DNA of 64,000 nucleotides from the NCBI GenBank assembly GCA_018336015.1, contig JAGXQZ010000027.1, forward strand, positions 62,001 to 126,000, written 5' to 3'. Positions within the stretch are counted from its first letter, which is position 1; each line of letters begins with the position of its first letter. Of the stretch, positions 26,264 to 34,436 are shown piece by piece. The position numbers were made by a program, and so were the translations under genes. Under the pieces are notes generated by a model. The model did not search any database. It was not told the DNA's origin and was given only the letters and a program-made list of their open reading frames with translations. The DNA comes from Algoriphagus sp. (lineage in GTDB: Bacteria > Bacteroidota > Bacteroidia > Cytophagales > Cyclobacteriaceae).

Positions 26264-27262
26264 TTGAAGATTCTCTATAAATATCGCCCACTTTCAGAAT
26301 TTCTTTTTAAGGAACTTTACTATCAAGAGTTGTACTTCGCTTCCTACTTCGAATTGAATGACCCGCTTGATTTGTCGGCTCGGATTGAATTTAGTTGTGA
26401 GAAATCCGAGCAAGTAGAATATCTGATTTATTTTCTTTTTAAGTCAACCCTATCGCTCAATGATGCCTTAACTGACAAAAAAAGGAAGAACGACAAAAAC
26501 CTACTTGCATTCAATGACAACAGAACAAAGGTTGCAGAATTTCAGCAAACGGTTTTTGAATATATAAACCAGCTAAAAGATGAAAAAGAAAGAGTTTGGG
26601 ATATTGATATTAAAAGCATTATTGATTCCGCATCAAAGAAACACAATCTAGAATTCCAATTTGATTCAGAGAATTTCAAAAGCGTACTTAAACGTATATC
26701 GTCAAAATTTCTTGAAAATAGTTATGCTACTTGCTTTTCAGAAAGCAATGATGATTTTTTAATGTGGTCGCACTATTCCAGCAAGCATTCAGGAATCTGT
26801 TTAGAGTTTGCGTTAGAAAATTCAGGTCTTTTCCCTTACATCGGGAAAGCTCGAAGGAAATTAGATTGCAAAAAATACAAAGAAAGACTATCCAAATGGG
26901 ATTTAGAAACCCACGTGTATTGGGACAGAATTAAAAAAGTTAATTATGAGAGCGAACAGCCGTTTATAAATTTTTTCGAGTTTTCGCAAGTTTTTGAAAA
27001 TGAACACGATTGTGATTTGATAGGTCTTTCAAAACCTTGGACACATCATTTTGCTCATCAATTAGAATGGGTTTTCTCTACCAAAACTGCACCGTGGAAA
27101 TATGAAAAGGAATGGAGAGCGATTCATATAAACTTTGGAAATCCCCAAGAACCAGAAGAAAGAATCCGACATTATCCACTTGAAAGTCTGAAAGCTATCT
27201 ATTTTGGTATGCGAACTCCAGAAAACGTAAAGAAGAGAATCTTTCACATTTTTGATAAGTAA
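26264..27262 (+). CDS. DUF2971 family protein
   Basis: This 332-residue protein has the start MKILYKYRPLSEFLFKEL, then LYFASYFELNDPLD, FLMWSHYSSKHSGICLEF and EKEWRAIHINFG, the four conserved blocks of DUF2971. The function of this family is unknown, but it recurs in defence islands. A TTG start at 26264 is chosen because no ATG or GTG lies between it and the upstream in-frame stop, and the N-terminus then fits the family exactly. It lies 141 bp after the SIR2-like gene in equally AT-rich DNA and could be a third component or separate cargo. Confidence 0.75.
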   Translation: MKILYKYRPLSEFLFKELYYQELYFASYFELNDPLDLSARIEFSCEKSEQVEYLIYFLFKSTLSLNDALTDKKRKNDKNLLAFNDNRTKVAEFQQTVFEYINQLKDEKERVWDIDIKSIIDSASKKHNLEFQFDSENFKSVLKRISSKFLENSYATCFSESNDDFLMWSHYSSKHSGICLEFALENSGLFPYIGKARRKLDCKKYKERLSKWDLETHVYWDRIKKVNYESEQPFINFFEFSQVFENEHDCDLIGLSKPWTHHFAHQLEWVFSTKTAPWKYEKEWRAIHINFGNPQEPEERIRHYPLESLKAIYFGMRTPENVKKRIFHIFDK

Positions 27263-27626
27263 GCAAAAGAACTATAATACTTTGAATGTAAACCGACAAA
27301 CGGGAAAGACCTAGAATTTATTGAATGGGAATATTATGAATAATATGCCAACGCATGGAGAGAAAAAGAAACGGCCCGACCCTTCGCATTTTTAAGAAGA
27401 GTTGTCATCCGAATTGCCCCAAGCATTTGGCACATGCCATAGCCGCGCCAGACTATAAATAGTAGGCAGTGTGAATTCGAGATAGGTCAGTAATATCATC
27501 CATACCCTAAGTATATTATACTTATAAAGTTCAGCCTGGCCAGCAATAAAGCACCTTATTTTATTCGCTATTAGTTTTGGTCAACAGTAAAATTCTTTAC
27601 AAAACATTATCTTTACAAAAAACAAA
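27263..27626. other. 364-bp gap at the junction of defence-like and redox cargo
   Basis: No credible gene is seen. The centre (about 27415-27470) contains a short palindromic TTGGCACATGCCAT-type stretch and GCCGCGCC in otherwise AT-rich DNA, which may be a recombination scar. The right end holds the ArsR promoter, with TATCTTTA at 27608-27615, 12 bp before the start codon. A similar but shorter mixed gap precedes the DUF2971 gene. Confidence 0.4.
27608..27615 (+). promoter_or_regulatory. Promoter -7 element of the arsR-type gene
   Basis: TATCTTTA, one base from TAnnTTTG, with GTTTTGG upstream at a spacing suiting the -33 TTTG element of Bacteroidota. The start codon follows 12 bp downstream. 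Confidence 0.45.
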
Positions 27627-27899
27627 ATGACAATGGATTTGCTCAAAATATCAAAAGCACTGGCTGATGCCACGCGGTTCAAAATTCTAAAGATACTCAT
27701 GGCAAAAGGAGAAATCAGTTGCAGTGAATTGGAAGGCCACTTTACGCTTTCTCAACCTACCATTTCACACCACTCTAAAATACTGTTTGATTGCGGACTT
27801 ATCCATGCAAAAAAGGATGGACAACATTCGCTTTTATCGGTAAATAAGAAGTTGTTAGAAAAATACCTCACATCCCTTAAAGAAGAATTGGTCAAGTAA
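27627..27899 (+). CDS. ArsR/SmtB family transcriptional regulator
   Basis: This 90-residue winged-helix protein contains ISKALADATRFKILKIL, CSELEGHFTLSQPTISHHSKIL with the SQPTISHH recognition helix, and the wing HAKKDGQHSLLSVN. It lacks the metal-binding ELCVCDL cysteines of ArsR proper (only one Cys in ISCSEL) and any C-terminal metal site, so it may sense a redox or organic signal instead. It immediately precedes a series of oxidoreductase genes and probably represses them. A palindromic repeat lies just after its stop, in front of the first target gene. Confidence 0.9.
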   Translation: MTMDLLKISKALADATRFKILKILMAKGEISCSELEGHFTLSQPTISHHSKILFDCGLIHAKKDGQHSLLSVNKKLLEKYLTSLKEELVK

Positions 27900-27908
27900 T
27901 TTTTTTTA

Positions 27909-27936
27909 TTCAATATATAGATATATTTCAATATAT
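27909..27936. promoter_or_regulatory. Candidate ArsR-type operator
   Basis: The dyad AATATAT-AG-ATATATT (27912-27927) is overlapped by two direct copies of TTCAATATAT (27909-27918, 27927-27936). It stands about 15 bp upstream of a TAAGTTTG -7 element, the expected operator position for a repressor acting on the following oxidoreductase gene. Confidence 0.5.
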
Positions 27937-27950
27937 CTTTTAATTTTGAT

Positions 27951-27958
27951 TAAGTTTG
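27951..27958 (+). promoter_or_regulatory. Promoter -7 element of the redox operon
   Basis: TAAGTTTG is a perfect match to TAnnTTTG, 37 bp before the first oxidoreductase start codon. Confidence 0.6.
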
Positions 27959-27995
27959 TGAAAACATCTACCAACTAATTTAAAAACAAAAAATT

Positions 27996-28865
27996 ATGAT
28001 ATTAATTACAGGAGCCAACGGGCATTTAGGGGCGGCCACTATCGAATCTTTATTGAAAAAAAATCCTAAAACCCCAATTAGGGCATTGGTAAGAACCGAA
28101 GAAAAAGGAGCTCCATTCAAAAAAAAAGGAGTGGATATTGCCATAGGAGATTACTTTAATTATGATTCATTGCTTGCGGCTATGCGGGGGGTAGATGTCC
28201 TTTTACTGGTTTCATCAAGTTCCATAACCGGACGTTATGAGCAGCATTCTAATGCCATAAAAGCGGCAAAAGAGAGTGGCATAAAGCATATCGTTTACAC
28301 CAGTGTGCTGAAATCTTCCCCTGATTCCAAATTCAGTGGAGGTATGGATCACGTAAAAACAGAAGCAGAGATTAAAGCATCAGGAATTCCTTATACCATT
28401 ATGGGAAATACCTATTATGCTGATTTTCTACCGATGTTGTTAGGAGATTTTACCAATACAGGAGCTATTTATTACAGTGCTGGTGATGCAAGGGTAAATT
28501 TTGCGTCACGAAATGATATGGCAGAGGCCAATGCAGTTGTACTTTCCAACCCTTCTGCCCATCAGAATAAAGTGTATAATATCACCGCATTAAAAGCATA
28601 TACCTTTACAGAGATAGCTGTTATGCTTTCGGATATTGTAAATGCCCCTGTAAACTATGTAGATATTCCACTGGAAGATTTGAAAAAGGGCATGCTGCAA
28701 CATGGTTTGCCGGAAAATGTTACGGGTATGATGGCAAGTATTGCCGAGACCATGAAAGCCGGGGAGTTTGATTATGCCGATGATACATTAAAGAAATTAA
28801 TTGGTCATCCTCCTCTTGATTTAAAGGATTTTCTAAAAAGTGTATATGGCACAAAATCCTTGTAG
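27996..28865 (+). CDS. NmrA-like NAD(P)-binding oxidoreductase (QorB/azoreductase type)
   Basis: This 289-residue atypical short-chain dehydrogenase starts at the nucleotide-binding motif ILITGANGHLGAATIESLL (GxxGxxG). ALVRTEEKGAPF gives the Arg typical of NADPH preference, and GDYFNYDSLLAAMRGVDVLLLVSS and GIKHIVYTSVLKSS follow, as in QorB/YtfG-type quinone or azo reductases. It lacks the Tyr-x-x-x-Lys pair of classical SDRs. It is the first gene after the ArsR-type repressor and probably reduces quinone-like electrophiles. An SDR gene follows 45 bp later. Confidence 0.85.
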   Translation: MILITGANGHLGAATIESLLKKNPKTPIRALVRTEEKGAPFKKKGVDIAIGDYFNYDSLLAAMRGVDVLLLVSSSSITGRYEQHSNAIKAAKESGIKHIVYTSVLKSSPDSKFSGGMDHVKTEAEIKASGIPYTIMGNTYYADFLPMLLGDFTNTGAIYYSAGDARVNFASRNDMAEANAVVLSNPSAHQNKVYNITALKAYTFTEIAVMLSDIVNAPVNYVDIPLEDLKKGMLQHGLPENVTGMMASIAETMKAGEFDYADDTLKKLIGHPPLDLKDFLKSVYGTKSL

Positions 28866-28910
28866 GATAAATAAAACCTTAAATAGTAGAAATTCATAAA
28901 TGAAACCAAT

Positions 28911-29672
28911 ATGGGAAAATTAGAAAACAAAGTTGCAATCATTACAGGTGGTGCCGGCAGTATCGGCCTGATTACCGCCAAACTTTTTTTACAAAACGGT
29001 GCGAAAATAATGCTTGTTGACGTAAATGAGGATTCGTTGAAAAATGCTGCAACAGAATTACAATCACCAAATGTTGATTATTGCGTAGCAGATGTTACCC
29101 AAAGTTCTGATGTTGAAAAATATGCACAGAAAACAGTAGATAAATTTGGCAAAATAGATGTGTTCTTCAATAATGCAGGGATCGAAGGGGTGGTAAAGCC
29201 AATTACAGAATACCCGGAGGAAAATTTTGATAAAGTTATTGCTGTCAATGTGAAAGGGGTTTGGTTGGGCATGAAGCATGTGTTACCAAGAATGAATGAC
29301 GGAGGAAGTGTTATCATTACATCTTCCGTAGCAGGGCTTATTGGCATCTCAGGAATGACCGCCTATAATGCAAGTAAACACGCCACCATTGGTATTATGC
29401 GAGCCACAGCACAGGAGGCTGCCCCACGAAAAATCAGGGTAAATACAGTTAATCCGGGGACCGTTGATAACCGGATGATGCGTTCTCTGGAAGAAGGAAT
29501 GGCTCCAGGACATGCAGAGGCAATAAAAGCGGAATTTATAAAAGGTATTCCCTTGGGAAGGTATGTTCAGCCCGAAGAAGTAGCCAATGTAGTTTTGTAT
29601 TTAGCTTCTGACGATAGCCAATTTATAACTGCAACCATTAATGTGGTAGATGGAGGAATGGCGGCATATTAG
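28911..29672 (+). CDS. Classical short-chain dehydrogenase/reductase
   Basis: This 253-residue classical SDR has the cofactor motif TGGAGSIG (12-19), Asp at the end of beta-2 (LVDVNEDS, favouring NAD), NNAG, and the catalytic set Asn (IAVNVKG), Ser (ITSSVAG) and Tyr-Lys (YNASKHA). The C-terminal VVDGG is also typical. The length is exactly that of the FabG-like family. The substrate is unknown. Neighbours (NmrA-like, NTF2-like and DoxX-like proteins) suggest detoxification or aromatic and quinone metabolism. It is part of the same-direction series after the ArsR-type gene. Confidence 0.93.
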   Translation: MGKLENKVAIITGGAGSIGLITAKLFLQNGAKIMLVDVNEDSLKNAATELQSPNVDYCVADVTQSSDVEKYAQKTVDKFGKIDVFFNNAGIEGVVKPITEYPEENFDKVIAVNVKGVWLGMKHVLPRMNDGGSVIITSSVAGLIGISGMTAYNASKHATIGIMRATAQEAAPRKIRVNTVNPGTVDNRMMRSLEEGMAPGHAEAIKAEFIKGIPLGRYVQPEEVANVVLYLASDDSQFITATINVVDGGMAAY

Positions 29673-29755
29673 ATTCTCTGTTTATTCAACATCGGCACTT
29701 ACATAGTTATCTGCTCTAAAACCGAATTTATTTATACACGAAAAAATATCAAACC

Positions 29756-30109
29756 ATGAACATCAAAGAAAAAATCGAAGACCTAATCAAGCTAATGCTG
29801 TCGGGCAAACAAATGGATGCTTTTGAAAAGTATTATCATGAAGATGTAGTAATGCAGGAAAACTCCAAACCCCCAATGGTTGGCAAATCAGCCAACAGGG
29901 AAAGGGAAATTCAAGGGATGCAGATGATTGAAACGTTTCACGGAGCAGAAGTAAAAGCAGTTGCCGTGGGCGACAATGTGACTATGGTAGAATGGGAATT
30001 TGATGTCACCTACAAAGGCGCGCCCCGCATGAAAATGTGCCAGGTGGCCGTGCAAAAATGGAAGGACGGCCAAATTATTCATGAACGTTTTTATTATTCA
30101 ACTAACTAA
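29756..30109 (+). CDS. SnoaL/NTF2-like protein
   Basis: This 117-residue protein is of the nuclear-transport-factor-2 fold. The N-terminal helices MNIKEKIEDLIKLMLSGKQMDAFEKYYHEDVVMQEN are followed by strands with VTMVEWEFDVTYKG and QVAVQKWKDGQIIHERFYY, the pattern of SnoaL-like polyketide cyclase and ester-cyclase domains. Catalysis is not certain, and many members only bind small ligands. It belongs to the redox cargo and starts 83 bp after the SDR stop. Confidence 0.8.
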   Translation: MNIKEKIEDLIKLMLSGKQMDAFEKYYHEDVVMQENSKPPMVGKSANREREIQGMQMIETFHGAEVKAVAVGDNVTMVEWEFDVTYKGAPRMKMCQVAVQKWKDGQIIHERFYYSTN

Positions 30110-30152
30110 AATCAAAACAAGAGCAATTTCACTCGATCAAGCCATTGCCTTT

Positions 30153-30566
30153 ATGTCATCGTTTAATGAAAATAATGGAAGCAACCCTTCCAATGAAAAA
30201 TATATTCCCGGAACCTGCAATATGGGGAGAGAGGAAATCAAAAGGCGAAAAGCAAGTGGATGGACAGGGTTGGTACTAACGGTAATTACCATTTCTCTCT
30301 TATTATGGTTCAGTGCACCTCACTGGATGCGACTTGTAGTTTTCATTCCGGCAGTAATGGGAGCAACAGGATTCATACAGGCGTACAATAAGTTCTGCGT
30401 GTATTTCGGATTTGGGCACATGTTCAATTTAGGAGAGGTGGGGAAAACAGATACCATCGATCAAAAAGAATTCAGGGTGAAAGACAGAGCAAGAGCCTGG
30501 CAATTGCTTGCCTATGCTTTTGGTACAGGATTGATTATTACTGTAATCGTTTATCTCCTGCCCTGA
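30153..30566 (+). CDS. Small membrane protein (DUF2892/YgaP-like)
   Basis: The frame is open from 30081, overlapping the previous gene, but the ATG at 30153 is preferred. The protein then begins MSSFNENNGSNPSNEKYIPGT and leads into NMGREEIKRRKASGW, the start of the DUF2892-type membrane hairpin. Three hydrophobic segments are seen (about 38-57, 60-80 and the C-terminal 20 residues). The CNMG and FCVYFGFGH cysteines resemble those of YgaP-like sulfur-handling membrane proteins. The function is unknown; it may be linked to the redox genes around it. Confidence 0.7.
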   Translation: MSSFNENNGSNPSNEKYIPGTCNMGREEIKRRKASGWTGLVLTVITISLLLWFSAPHWMRLVVFIPAVMGATGFIQAYNKFCVYFGFGHMFNLGEVGKTDTIDQKEFRVKDRARAWQLLAYAFGTGLIITVIVYLLP

Positions 30567-30677
30567 TTTTGATCGGATATAAACCAGGTAAGTGAACTAC
30601 TTGGCAGTTCTTGCTTGAGCATCATGCTTAAGTATAGAATTTATGGAAATGAAATTCATTTAGTAAACAAAACCATC

Positions 30678-31055
30678 ATGGAAAAGCAAACAAAGAGTAA
30701 AACAAGAAAAATTGCCGCATGGGTGATAATTGGACTAGTGGGTGCGTTGGTTATTATGAGCGCCACCATGAAACTGACACACGCTGAAGAATTGGTAACT
30801 AATTTCACTAAATGGGGATTGATTGATAACCTCACGTTTATAGGAATTGGCGAATTGATTTTCATCATTTTATTTATTATTCCCAGAACATCCTCCCTTG
30901 GGTTTCTTTTGTTAACCGCCCACTTTGGTGGAGCCATTGCCACTCATCTACAACATGAGGAATCGTTTATAATGCCTGCCATTATTTTGACTGTGATCTG
31001 GATTGGTAATTACCTGCGCAATCCCGAAATGCTGGCAAGTTTTACGAAAAAATAA
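30678..31055 (+). CDS. DoxX-like membrane protein
   Basis: This protein of about 125 residues has four membrane segments. The ATG at 30678 is preferred over 30615 because MEKQTKSKTRKIAAWVIIGL gives the normal positive N-terminus before the first segment. SATMKLTH, the GELIFIILFIIPRTSSLG hairpin and AHFGGAIATHL match DoxX/DUF4870-like small quinone-associated proteins. Its stop overlaps the next start by one base, so the next oxidoreductase is coupled to it. Confidence 0.8.
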   Translation: MEKQTKSKTRKIAAWVIIGLVGALVIMSATMKLTHAEELVTNFTKWGLIDNLTFIGIGELIFIILFIIPRTSSLGFLLLTAHFGGAIATHLQHEESFIMPAIILTVIWIGNYLRNPEMLASFTKK

Positions 31056-31720
31056 TGGACATAAAAGCAATAGCCGTATTAGGCGCCAATGGCCGAACTG
31101 GAATTGAAATTGTAAAACAAGCCCTGGAAAAAGGTTGGGTTGTAAAAGCATTGGTTCGCGACAAACAAAAAATCAAACTTGCAAATCCCAATCTACAAGT
31201 CATTGAAGGAAATCCTATGCGTATAGATGATGTGAGGAAAGTTATCAAGGAAACACATGCCATCTTTGTTGCGCTCAACATTGGAAGGAAATCTGACCTG
31301 CCTTGGGCAAAAGTGACTTCGCCACTTGATTTATTGTATACAAGTATGAAAAATATAATTTTCGCAATGAATGAAAACGGTGTAAAGCGGGTGATAACTG
31401 TTTCAGCCTGGGGAACAGGCGATAGCTACAAAGAAACAAATTGGATATTTAAATTTCTTATCAAAAAGACCAACGTTGGTGTAGCCTACGCAGGTCATGA
31501 AGATCAGGAAAGAGTACTTCGTACAAGCGGACTGAAATGGACATCTGTTCGACCGGTTGGCCTTAGCAGCAGTGAAAAGCAGAAGCAAGTTCGGGTAAGC
31601 ATTAAAGGCGATAAAAAACTAAACATGACCATCAGCCGAAAAGATGTTGCCCGCTTTATGCTGGACATTGTTGATGATGAAAAGTATTACCAGCAAGAAC
31701 TTTCTATTTCATCAGAATGA
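31055..31720 (+). CDS. NAD(P)H-binding atypical SDR
   Basis: This 221-residue protein has IAVLGANGRTGIEIVKQAL (GxxGxxG Rossmann motif), VKALVRDKQKI and VIEGNPMRIDDVRKVIKETHAIFVAL, followed by VKRVITVSAWGTGDS and TSVRPVGL. This layout is the NAD(P)H-binding/NmrA family (SDR a5-like). It is the second such protein in this cargo and not closely similar to the first. It is coupled to the DoxX-like gene by a one-base overlap. A quinone or flavin reductase role is plausible; the substrate is unknown. Confidence 0.87.
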   Translation: MDIKAIAVLGANGRTGIEIVKQALEKGWVVKALVRDKQKIKLANPNLQVIEGNPMRIDDVRKVIKETHAIFVALNIGRKSDLPWAKVTSPLDLLYTSMKNIIFAMNENGVKRVITVSAWGTGDSYKETNWIFKFLIKKTNVGVAYAGHEDQERVLRTSGLKWTSVRPVGLSSSEKQKQVRVSIKGDKKLNMTISRKDVARFMLDIVDDEKYYQQELSISSE

Positions 31721-31777
31721 CTTTATCCGGTAGCGGAGTAACGTGCGTCCGATTTAAATTCCCTTTTGAATTGTAAA

Positions 31778-32686
31778 ATGAACCGATCAGACTTTATAAA
31801 AATAATGGGAGCAGCAACAATAGGTTTTGGGACTTCAAATGTAAAGAGCTGGGCCAATTCGATAACCGGCTTACCCGAACAGGAAGTAACCCTTCCGGTT
31901 CTTTTTACTTCGCACGGAAACCCAATGGACATACACCTTCCTCATAAAGCGAATCCTTTTTTAACTTATCTTTTTGATTTAGGTGTTGACTTACGAAAAA
32001 AATATCCAAAAGAAATTAAAGCCATATTGGTAGTATCAGCACACTGGTGTACCAAAGGCACATACGTAAATGTTTCTCCGTGGCCGGAAACGATTTACGA
32101 TTTTTACGGTTTCCCTCCCGAATATTACACTATAAAATACATGGCTCCAGGTGCTCCGGAATTTGCCAAAAATGTAGCAGAAGCCATCCCTGCAATTAGA
32201 ACTACAACCGAATGGGGTTTCGATCATGGCAATTGGCCCATGCTTCGTCATCTTTTCCCAGATGCCAATGTACCGGTTTTTCAGATGAGCATTGATTATT
32301 ATCAATCTCCTCAATACCACTATGAGTTAGCAGTTCAACTGAAGAAATTAAGAACGAAGGGTGTTTTGATTATCGGCAGCGGTTCCGTTGTTCATAATCT
32401 TCAATTGGCAAGTTCCAGACTTTTCAAAGGCGATAAAACCTTGTATGGATGGGATAAGGAATTTGATGAATGGATAAAACAGAGAGTGGTGGACCGCGAC
32501 ATAAAAAGTTTGATGAATTATGAAAAAACAAAATTTGGAAAAATGGCTGCCCCGACTCCCGATCATTATGTGCCGCTAATTTATTCTATGGCTATGCTGA
32601 ATACCAACGATACTATAGAGCACACCTATGAAAGTCTTTTGCCTGCATTTAGCGACCGTAGTTTCATCATTGAATCAACCCATTAA
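31778..32686 (+). CDS. ygiD: DODA-type extradiol dioxygenase (YgiD-like)
   Basis: This protein of about 302 residues is of the class III extradiol/4,5-DOPA dioxygenase family. The ATG at 31778 is preferred to a TTG four codons earlier. The N-terminus MNRSDFIKIMGAATIGFG resembles a short secretion-type leader, unusual for YgiD. Family motifs are SHGNPM (metal His), VVSAHWC (metal His), WGFDHGNWPMLRHLFP (catalytic His) and IGSGSVVHNL. These residues bind Fe or Zn for ring cleavage of catechols. In the redox cargo it may remove catechol-type products. Confidence 0.88.
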   Translation: MNRSDFIKIMGAATIGFGTSNVKSWANSITGLPEQEVTLPVLFTSHGNPMDIHLPHKANPFLTYLFDLGVDLRKKYPKEIKAILVVSAHWCTKGTYVNVSPWPETIYDFYGFPPEYYTIKYMAPGAPEFAKNVAEAIPAIRTTTEWGFDHGNWPMLRHLFPDANVPVFQMSIDYYQSPQYHYELAVQLKKLRTKGVLIIGSGSVVHNLQLASSRLFKGDKTLYGWDKEFDEWIKQRVVDRDIKSLMNYEKTKFGKMAAPTPDHYVPLIYSMAMLNTNDTIEHTYESLLPAFSDRSFIIESTH

Positions 32687-32699
32687 ACAATAGTATAAC

Positions 32700-33188
32700 A
32701 TGACCTTACATTATGATTTTGAGCTTCCAAAAAGAACAGGAGCCAAACCAACTACCACACCGAGCAATCCTCACATGCAATTGGATCAACAACCAAAAGA
32801 CAGAAAGCTGGTGGATGAACTCATTGGTTGGGCATTCTCGCTTCCTGATATTTCAAAGGAGTATAGCAAAATCTCTGTACCCGGAGCACAGGCCATGTGT
32901 ATGTCAGAAGAAAAAATGTGCACACATTGTAATGCTTTTATGGTTGAAACGGAATTTGCGCATTTTCATCCTGCTCCGGATGGCAGTATGCACTTAGGCC
33001 TCCCGCAGCGTGATGTAAAAAAAGTAATTGAACTGGGTTGGGGCGAATTGCATCCTGTAGTGCATAAAGGATGGTTGCCGCCAAACTTCATAATGGTTTA
33101 CGCGCCCAGAAACGAAGAGGAGGCCGATGAGATTAAAAAAATTATTTTTCGCTCCTACCAATTTGCAATAGGTGAAATAAGCGATTAA
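32700..33188 (+). CDS. Luciferase-domain (DUF5519-like) protein
   Basis: This 162-residue soluble protein contains ISVPGAQAMCMSEE, FMVETEFAHFHPAPDGSMHLGLP and GWGELHPVVHKG, then IMVYAPRNEEEADEIKKII. These are the His-rich blocks of the small family annotated as luciferase-domain/DUF5519, a structural name without shown luciferase activity. The conserved AHFHP and GELHP histidines suggest metal or ligand binding. It starts 13 bp after the dioxygenase stop and is presumably co-transcribed with it. Confidence 0.75.
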   Translation: MTLHYDFELPKRTGAKPTTTPSNPHMQLDQQPKDRKLVDELIGWAFSLPDISKEYSKISVPGAQAMCMSEEKMCTHCNAFMVETEFAHFHPAPDGSMHLGLPQRDVKKVIELGWGELHPVVHKGWLPPNFIMVYAPRNEEEADEIKKIIFRSYQFAIGEISD

Positions 33189-33240
33189 TGAGGCGAAGTT
33201 TGGGTCAGTAAAAATAAATTCTACTAAAAAAAAATTAACC

Positions 33241-33672
33241 ATGCACGAAAATGATTTTCAAATATTGAAGCACGCCATCGAAAACATGATGCCTGCTAAC
33301 AAAATACTCGGTTTAAAAATAGTTGAGATTACAGCAGGCTCGGTTCATATTCATGTTCCATTCAAAGAAGAGTTTATTGGTGATTTTATACAAGGCCGCT
33401 GGCATGGAGGTATTCTGGCCGCCATTGCCGATACTGCCGGAGGAGTGGCCGGGGCAACGGCTTTACATTCACCCAATGACAGGCTGAACACCATTGATAT
33501 GCGCATTGATTATTTACATGCAGCCGTTAAGGCGGATGTACAAGCAAAAGCACGAATAATTAAACAAGGGAAGACAATCATTAAGGTTGATGTAGAATTG
33601 TTTCAGCCCGATAATAAAGAACCGGTCGCCCTCGCAAGATGTGTGTATAGCGCATTAAGGAGTGAATCTTAA
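33241..33672 (+). CDS. Hotdog-fold thioesterase (PaaI-like)
   Basis: This 143-residue protein has the PaaI-type hotdog motif RWHGGILAAIADTAGGVAGATAL (HGG with a helix containing the catalytic-type Asp) and the strand pattern RIDYLHAAVKADVQAKARIIKQGKTIIKVDVEL. PaaI-like enzymes hydrolyse aryl- or phenylacetyl-CoA thioesters, which fits the neighbouring aromatic and redox genes. It is the last gene of the series before the TetR-controlled efflux genes, with 150 bp to the next gene. Confidence 0.88.
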   Translation: MHENDFQILKHAIENMMPANKILGLKIVEITAGSVHIHVPFKEEFIGDFIQGRWHGGILAAIADTAGGVAGATALHSPNDRLNTIDMRIDYLHAAVKADVQAKARIIKQGKTIIKVDVELFQPDNKEPVALARCVYSALRSES

Positions 33673-33766
33673 CATGAGCCGCTCAAATTTATGCAAAAAT
33701 CAGCTTGTTTGAGCTAAACTCCCCAACCGAAAGAATTCTTAAAAGAGTGGGTTTAAAAAAAATGTA

Positions 33767-33774
33767 TATCTTTG
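33767..33774 (+). promoter_or_regulatory. Promoter -7 element of the tetR-type gene
   Basis: TATCTTTG matches TAnnTTTG exactly and lies 5 bp before the inverted repeat bound presumably by the TetR-type protein. Confidence 0.65.
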
Positions 33775-33778
33775 CACT

Positions 33779-33801
33779 CGACCAAAAAACTAATTTGGTC
33801 G
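33779..33801. promoter_or_regulatory. TetR-type operator, perfect copy
   Basis: CGACCAAA (33779-33786) and TTTGGTCG (33794-33801) are perfect inverted arms around AAACTAA, just downstream of the -7 element of the tetR-type gene. The left 15 bases recur in front of the efflux operon, which identifies it as the site of the TetR-type regulator. Confidence 0.75.
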
Positions 33802-33823
33802 ATAAATAGTTTGGGAAGAAACA

Positions 33824-34417
33824 ATGGAAACAACAATGGACATTAAAGACGATGTAAGTGAGGTCATCCTAAATTCCGCTAAAACCATCTTTGCCAGATA
33901 TGGTTTTAAGAAAACCACAATGGATGAAATAGCTCATGCTTCAAGAAAAGGCAAAAGTTCCATCTATCATTACTTCAAAAGCAAAGAAGATATTTTCAAG
34001 GCAATCGTTGAAAAGGAATCGGATGTGTTAAGTGCTGCCATAGCAAAAGCAATCAATGCAGAAACTACCTCTGAAAAAAAAATACGGGCTTATGTTTTAA
34101 CAAGAATGAAAGTTATTAACAAATTAACCAATCTATACAGTGCTTTAAAAGATGAATATCTGGAGCATTACAGTTTCATTGAAAATGTCAGAGTGAAGTA
34201 TGACACCGAAGAGGTTAACACCATCAAAGGAATATTGAAGACGGGTGTTGAAGAAGGTGATTTTAAAATAGAAGACATCAACCTCACCGCCTTTGCCCTG
34301 GTCACAGCACTGAAGGGTTTAGAATATCCTTTATTCATTAAAAACAATTATGCAAAAACAGAAAATCGGTTTGAAGGATTGCTGAACGTGCTTTTTTATG
34401 GAATCATAGCGAGGTAA
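33824..34417 (+). CDS. TetR/AcrR family transcriptional regulator
   Basis: This 197-residue protein has an N-terminal TetR helix-turn-helix (AKTIFARYGFKKTTMDEIAHASR, then KGKSSIYHYFKSKEDIF) and a helical ligand-binding C-terminal domain. A second in-frame ATG four codons in is also possible. It is divergently spaced from nothing: it lies just before the RND efflux genes in the same direction. Matching inverted repeats stand before it and before the efflux operon, so it most likely represses both and is released by an efflux substrate. Confidence 0.92.
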   Translation: METTMDIKDDVSEVILNSAKTIFARYGFKKTTMDEIAHASRKGKSSIYHYFKSKEDIFKAIVEKESDVLSAAIAKAINAETTSEKKIRAYVLTRMKVINKLTNLYSALKDEYLEHYSFIENVRVKYDTEEVNTIKGILKTGVEEGDFKIEDINLTAFALVTALKGLEYPLFIKNNYAKTENRFEGLLNVLFYGIIAR

Positions 34418-34436
34418 TTTTTTTTTAACCCATTAT

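Noticed and set aside
26123-27626. Integron-type attC sites around the DUF2971 gene
   Set aside because: Short mixed-composition stretches with small palindromes suggested attC, but the paired core sites (RYYYAAC and GTTRRRY in the right arrangement) are not visible and no integron integrase is present.
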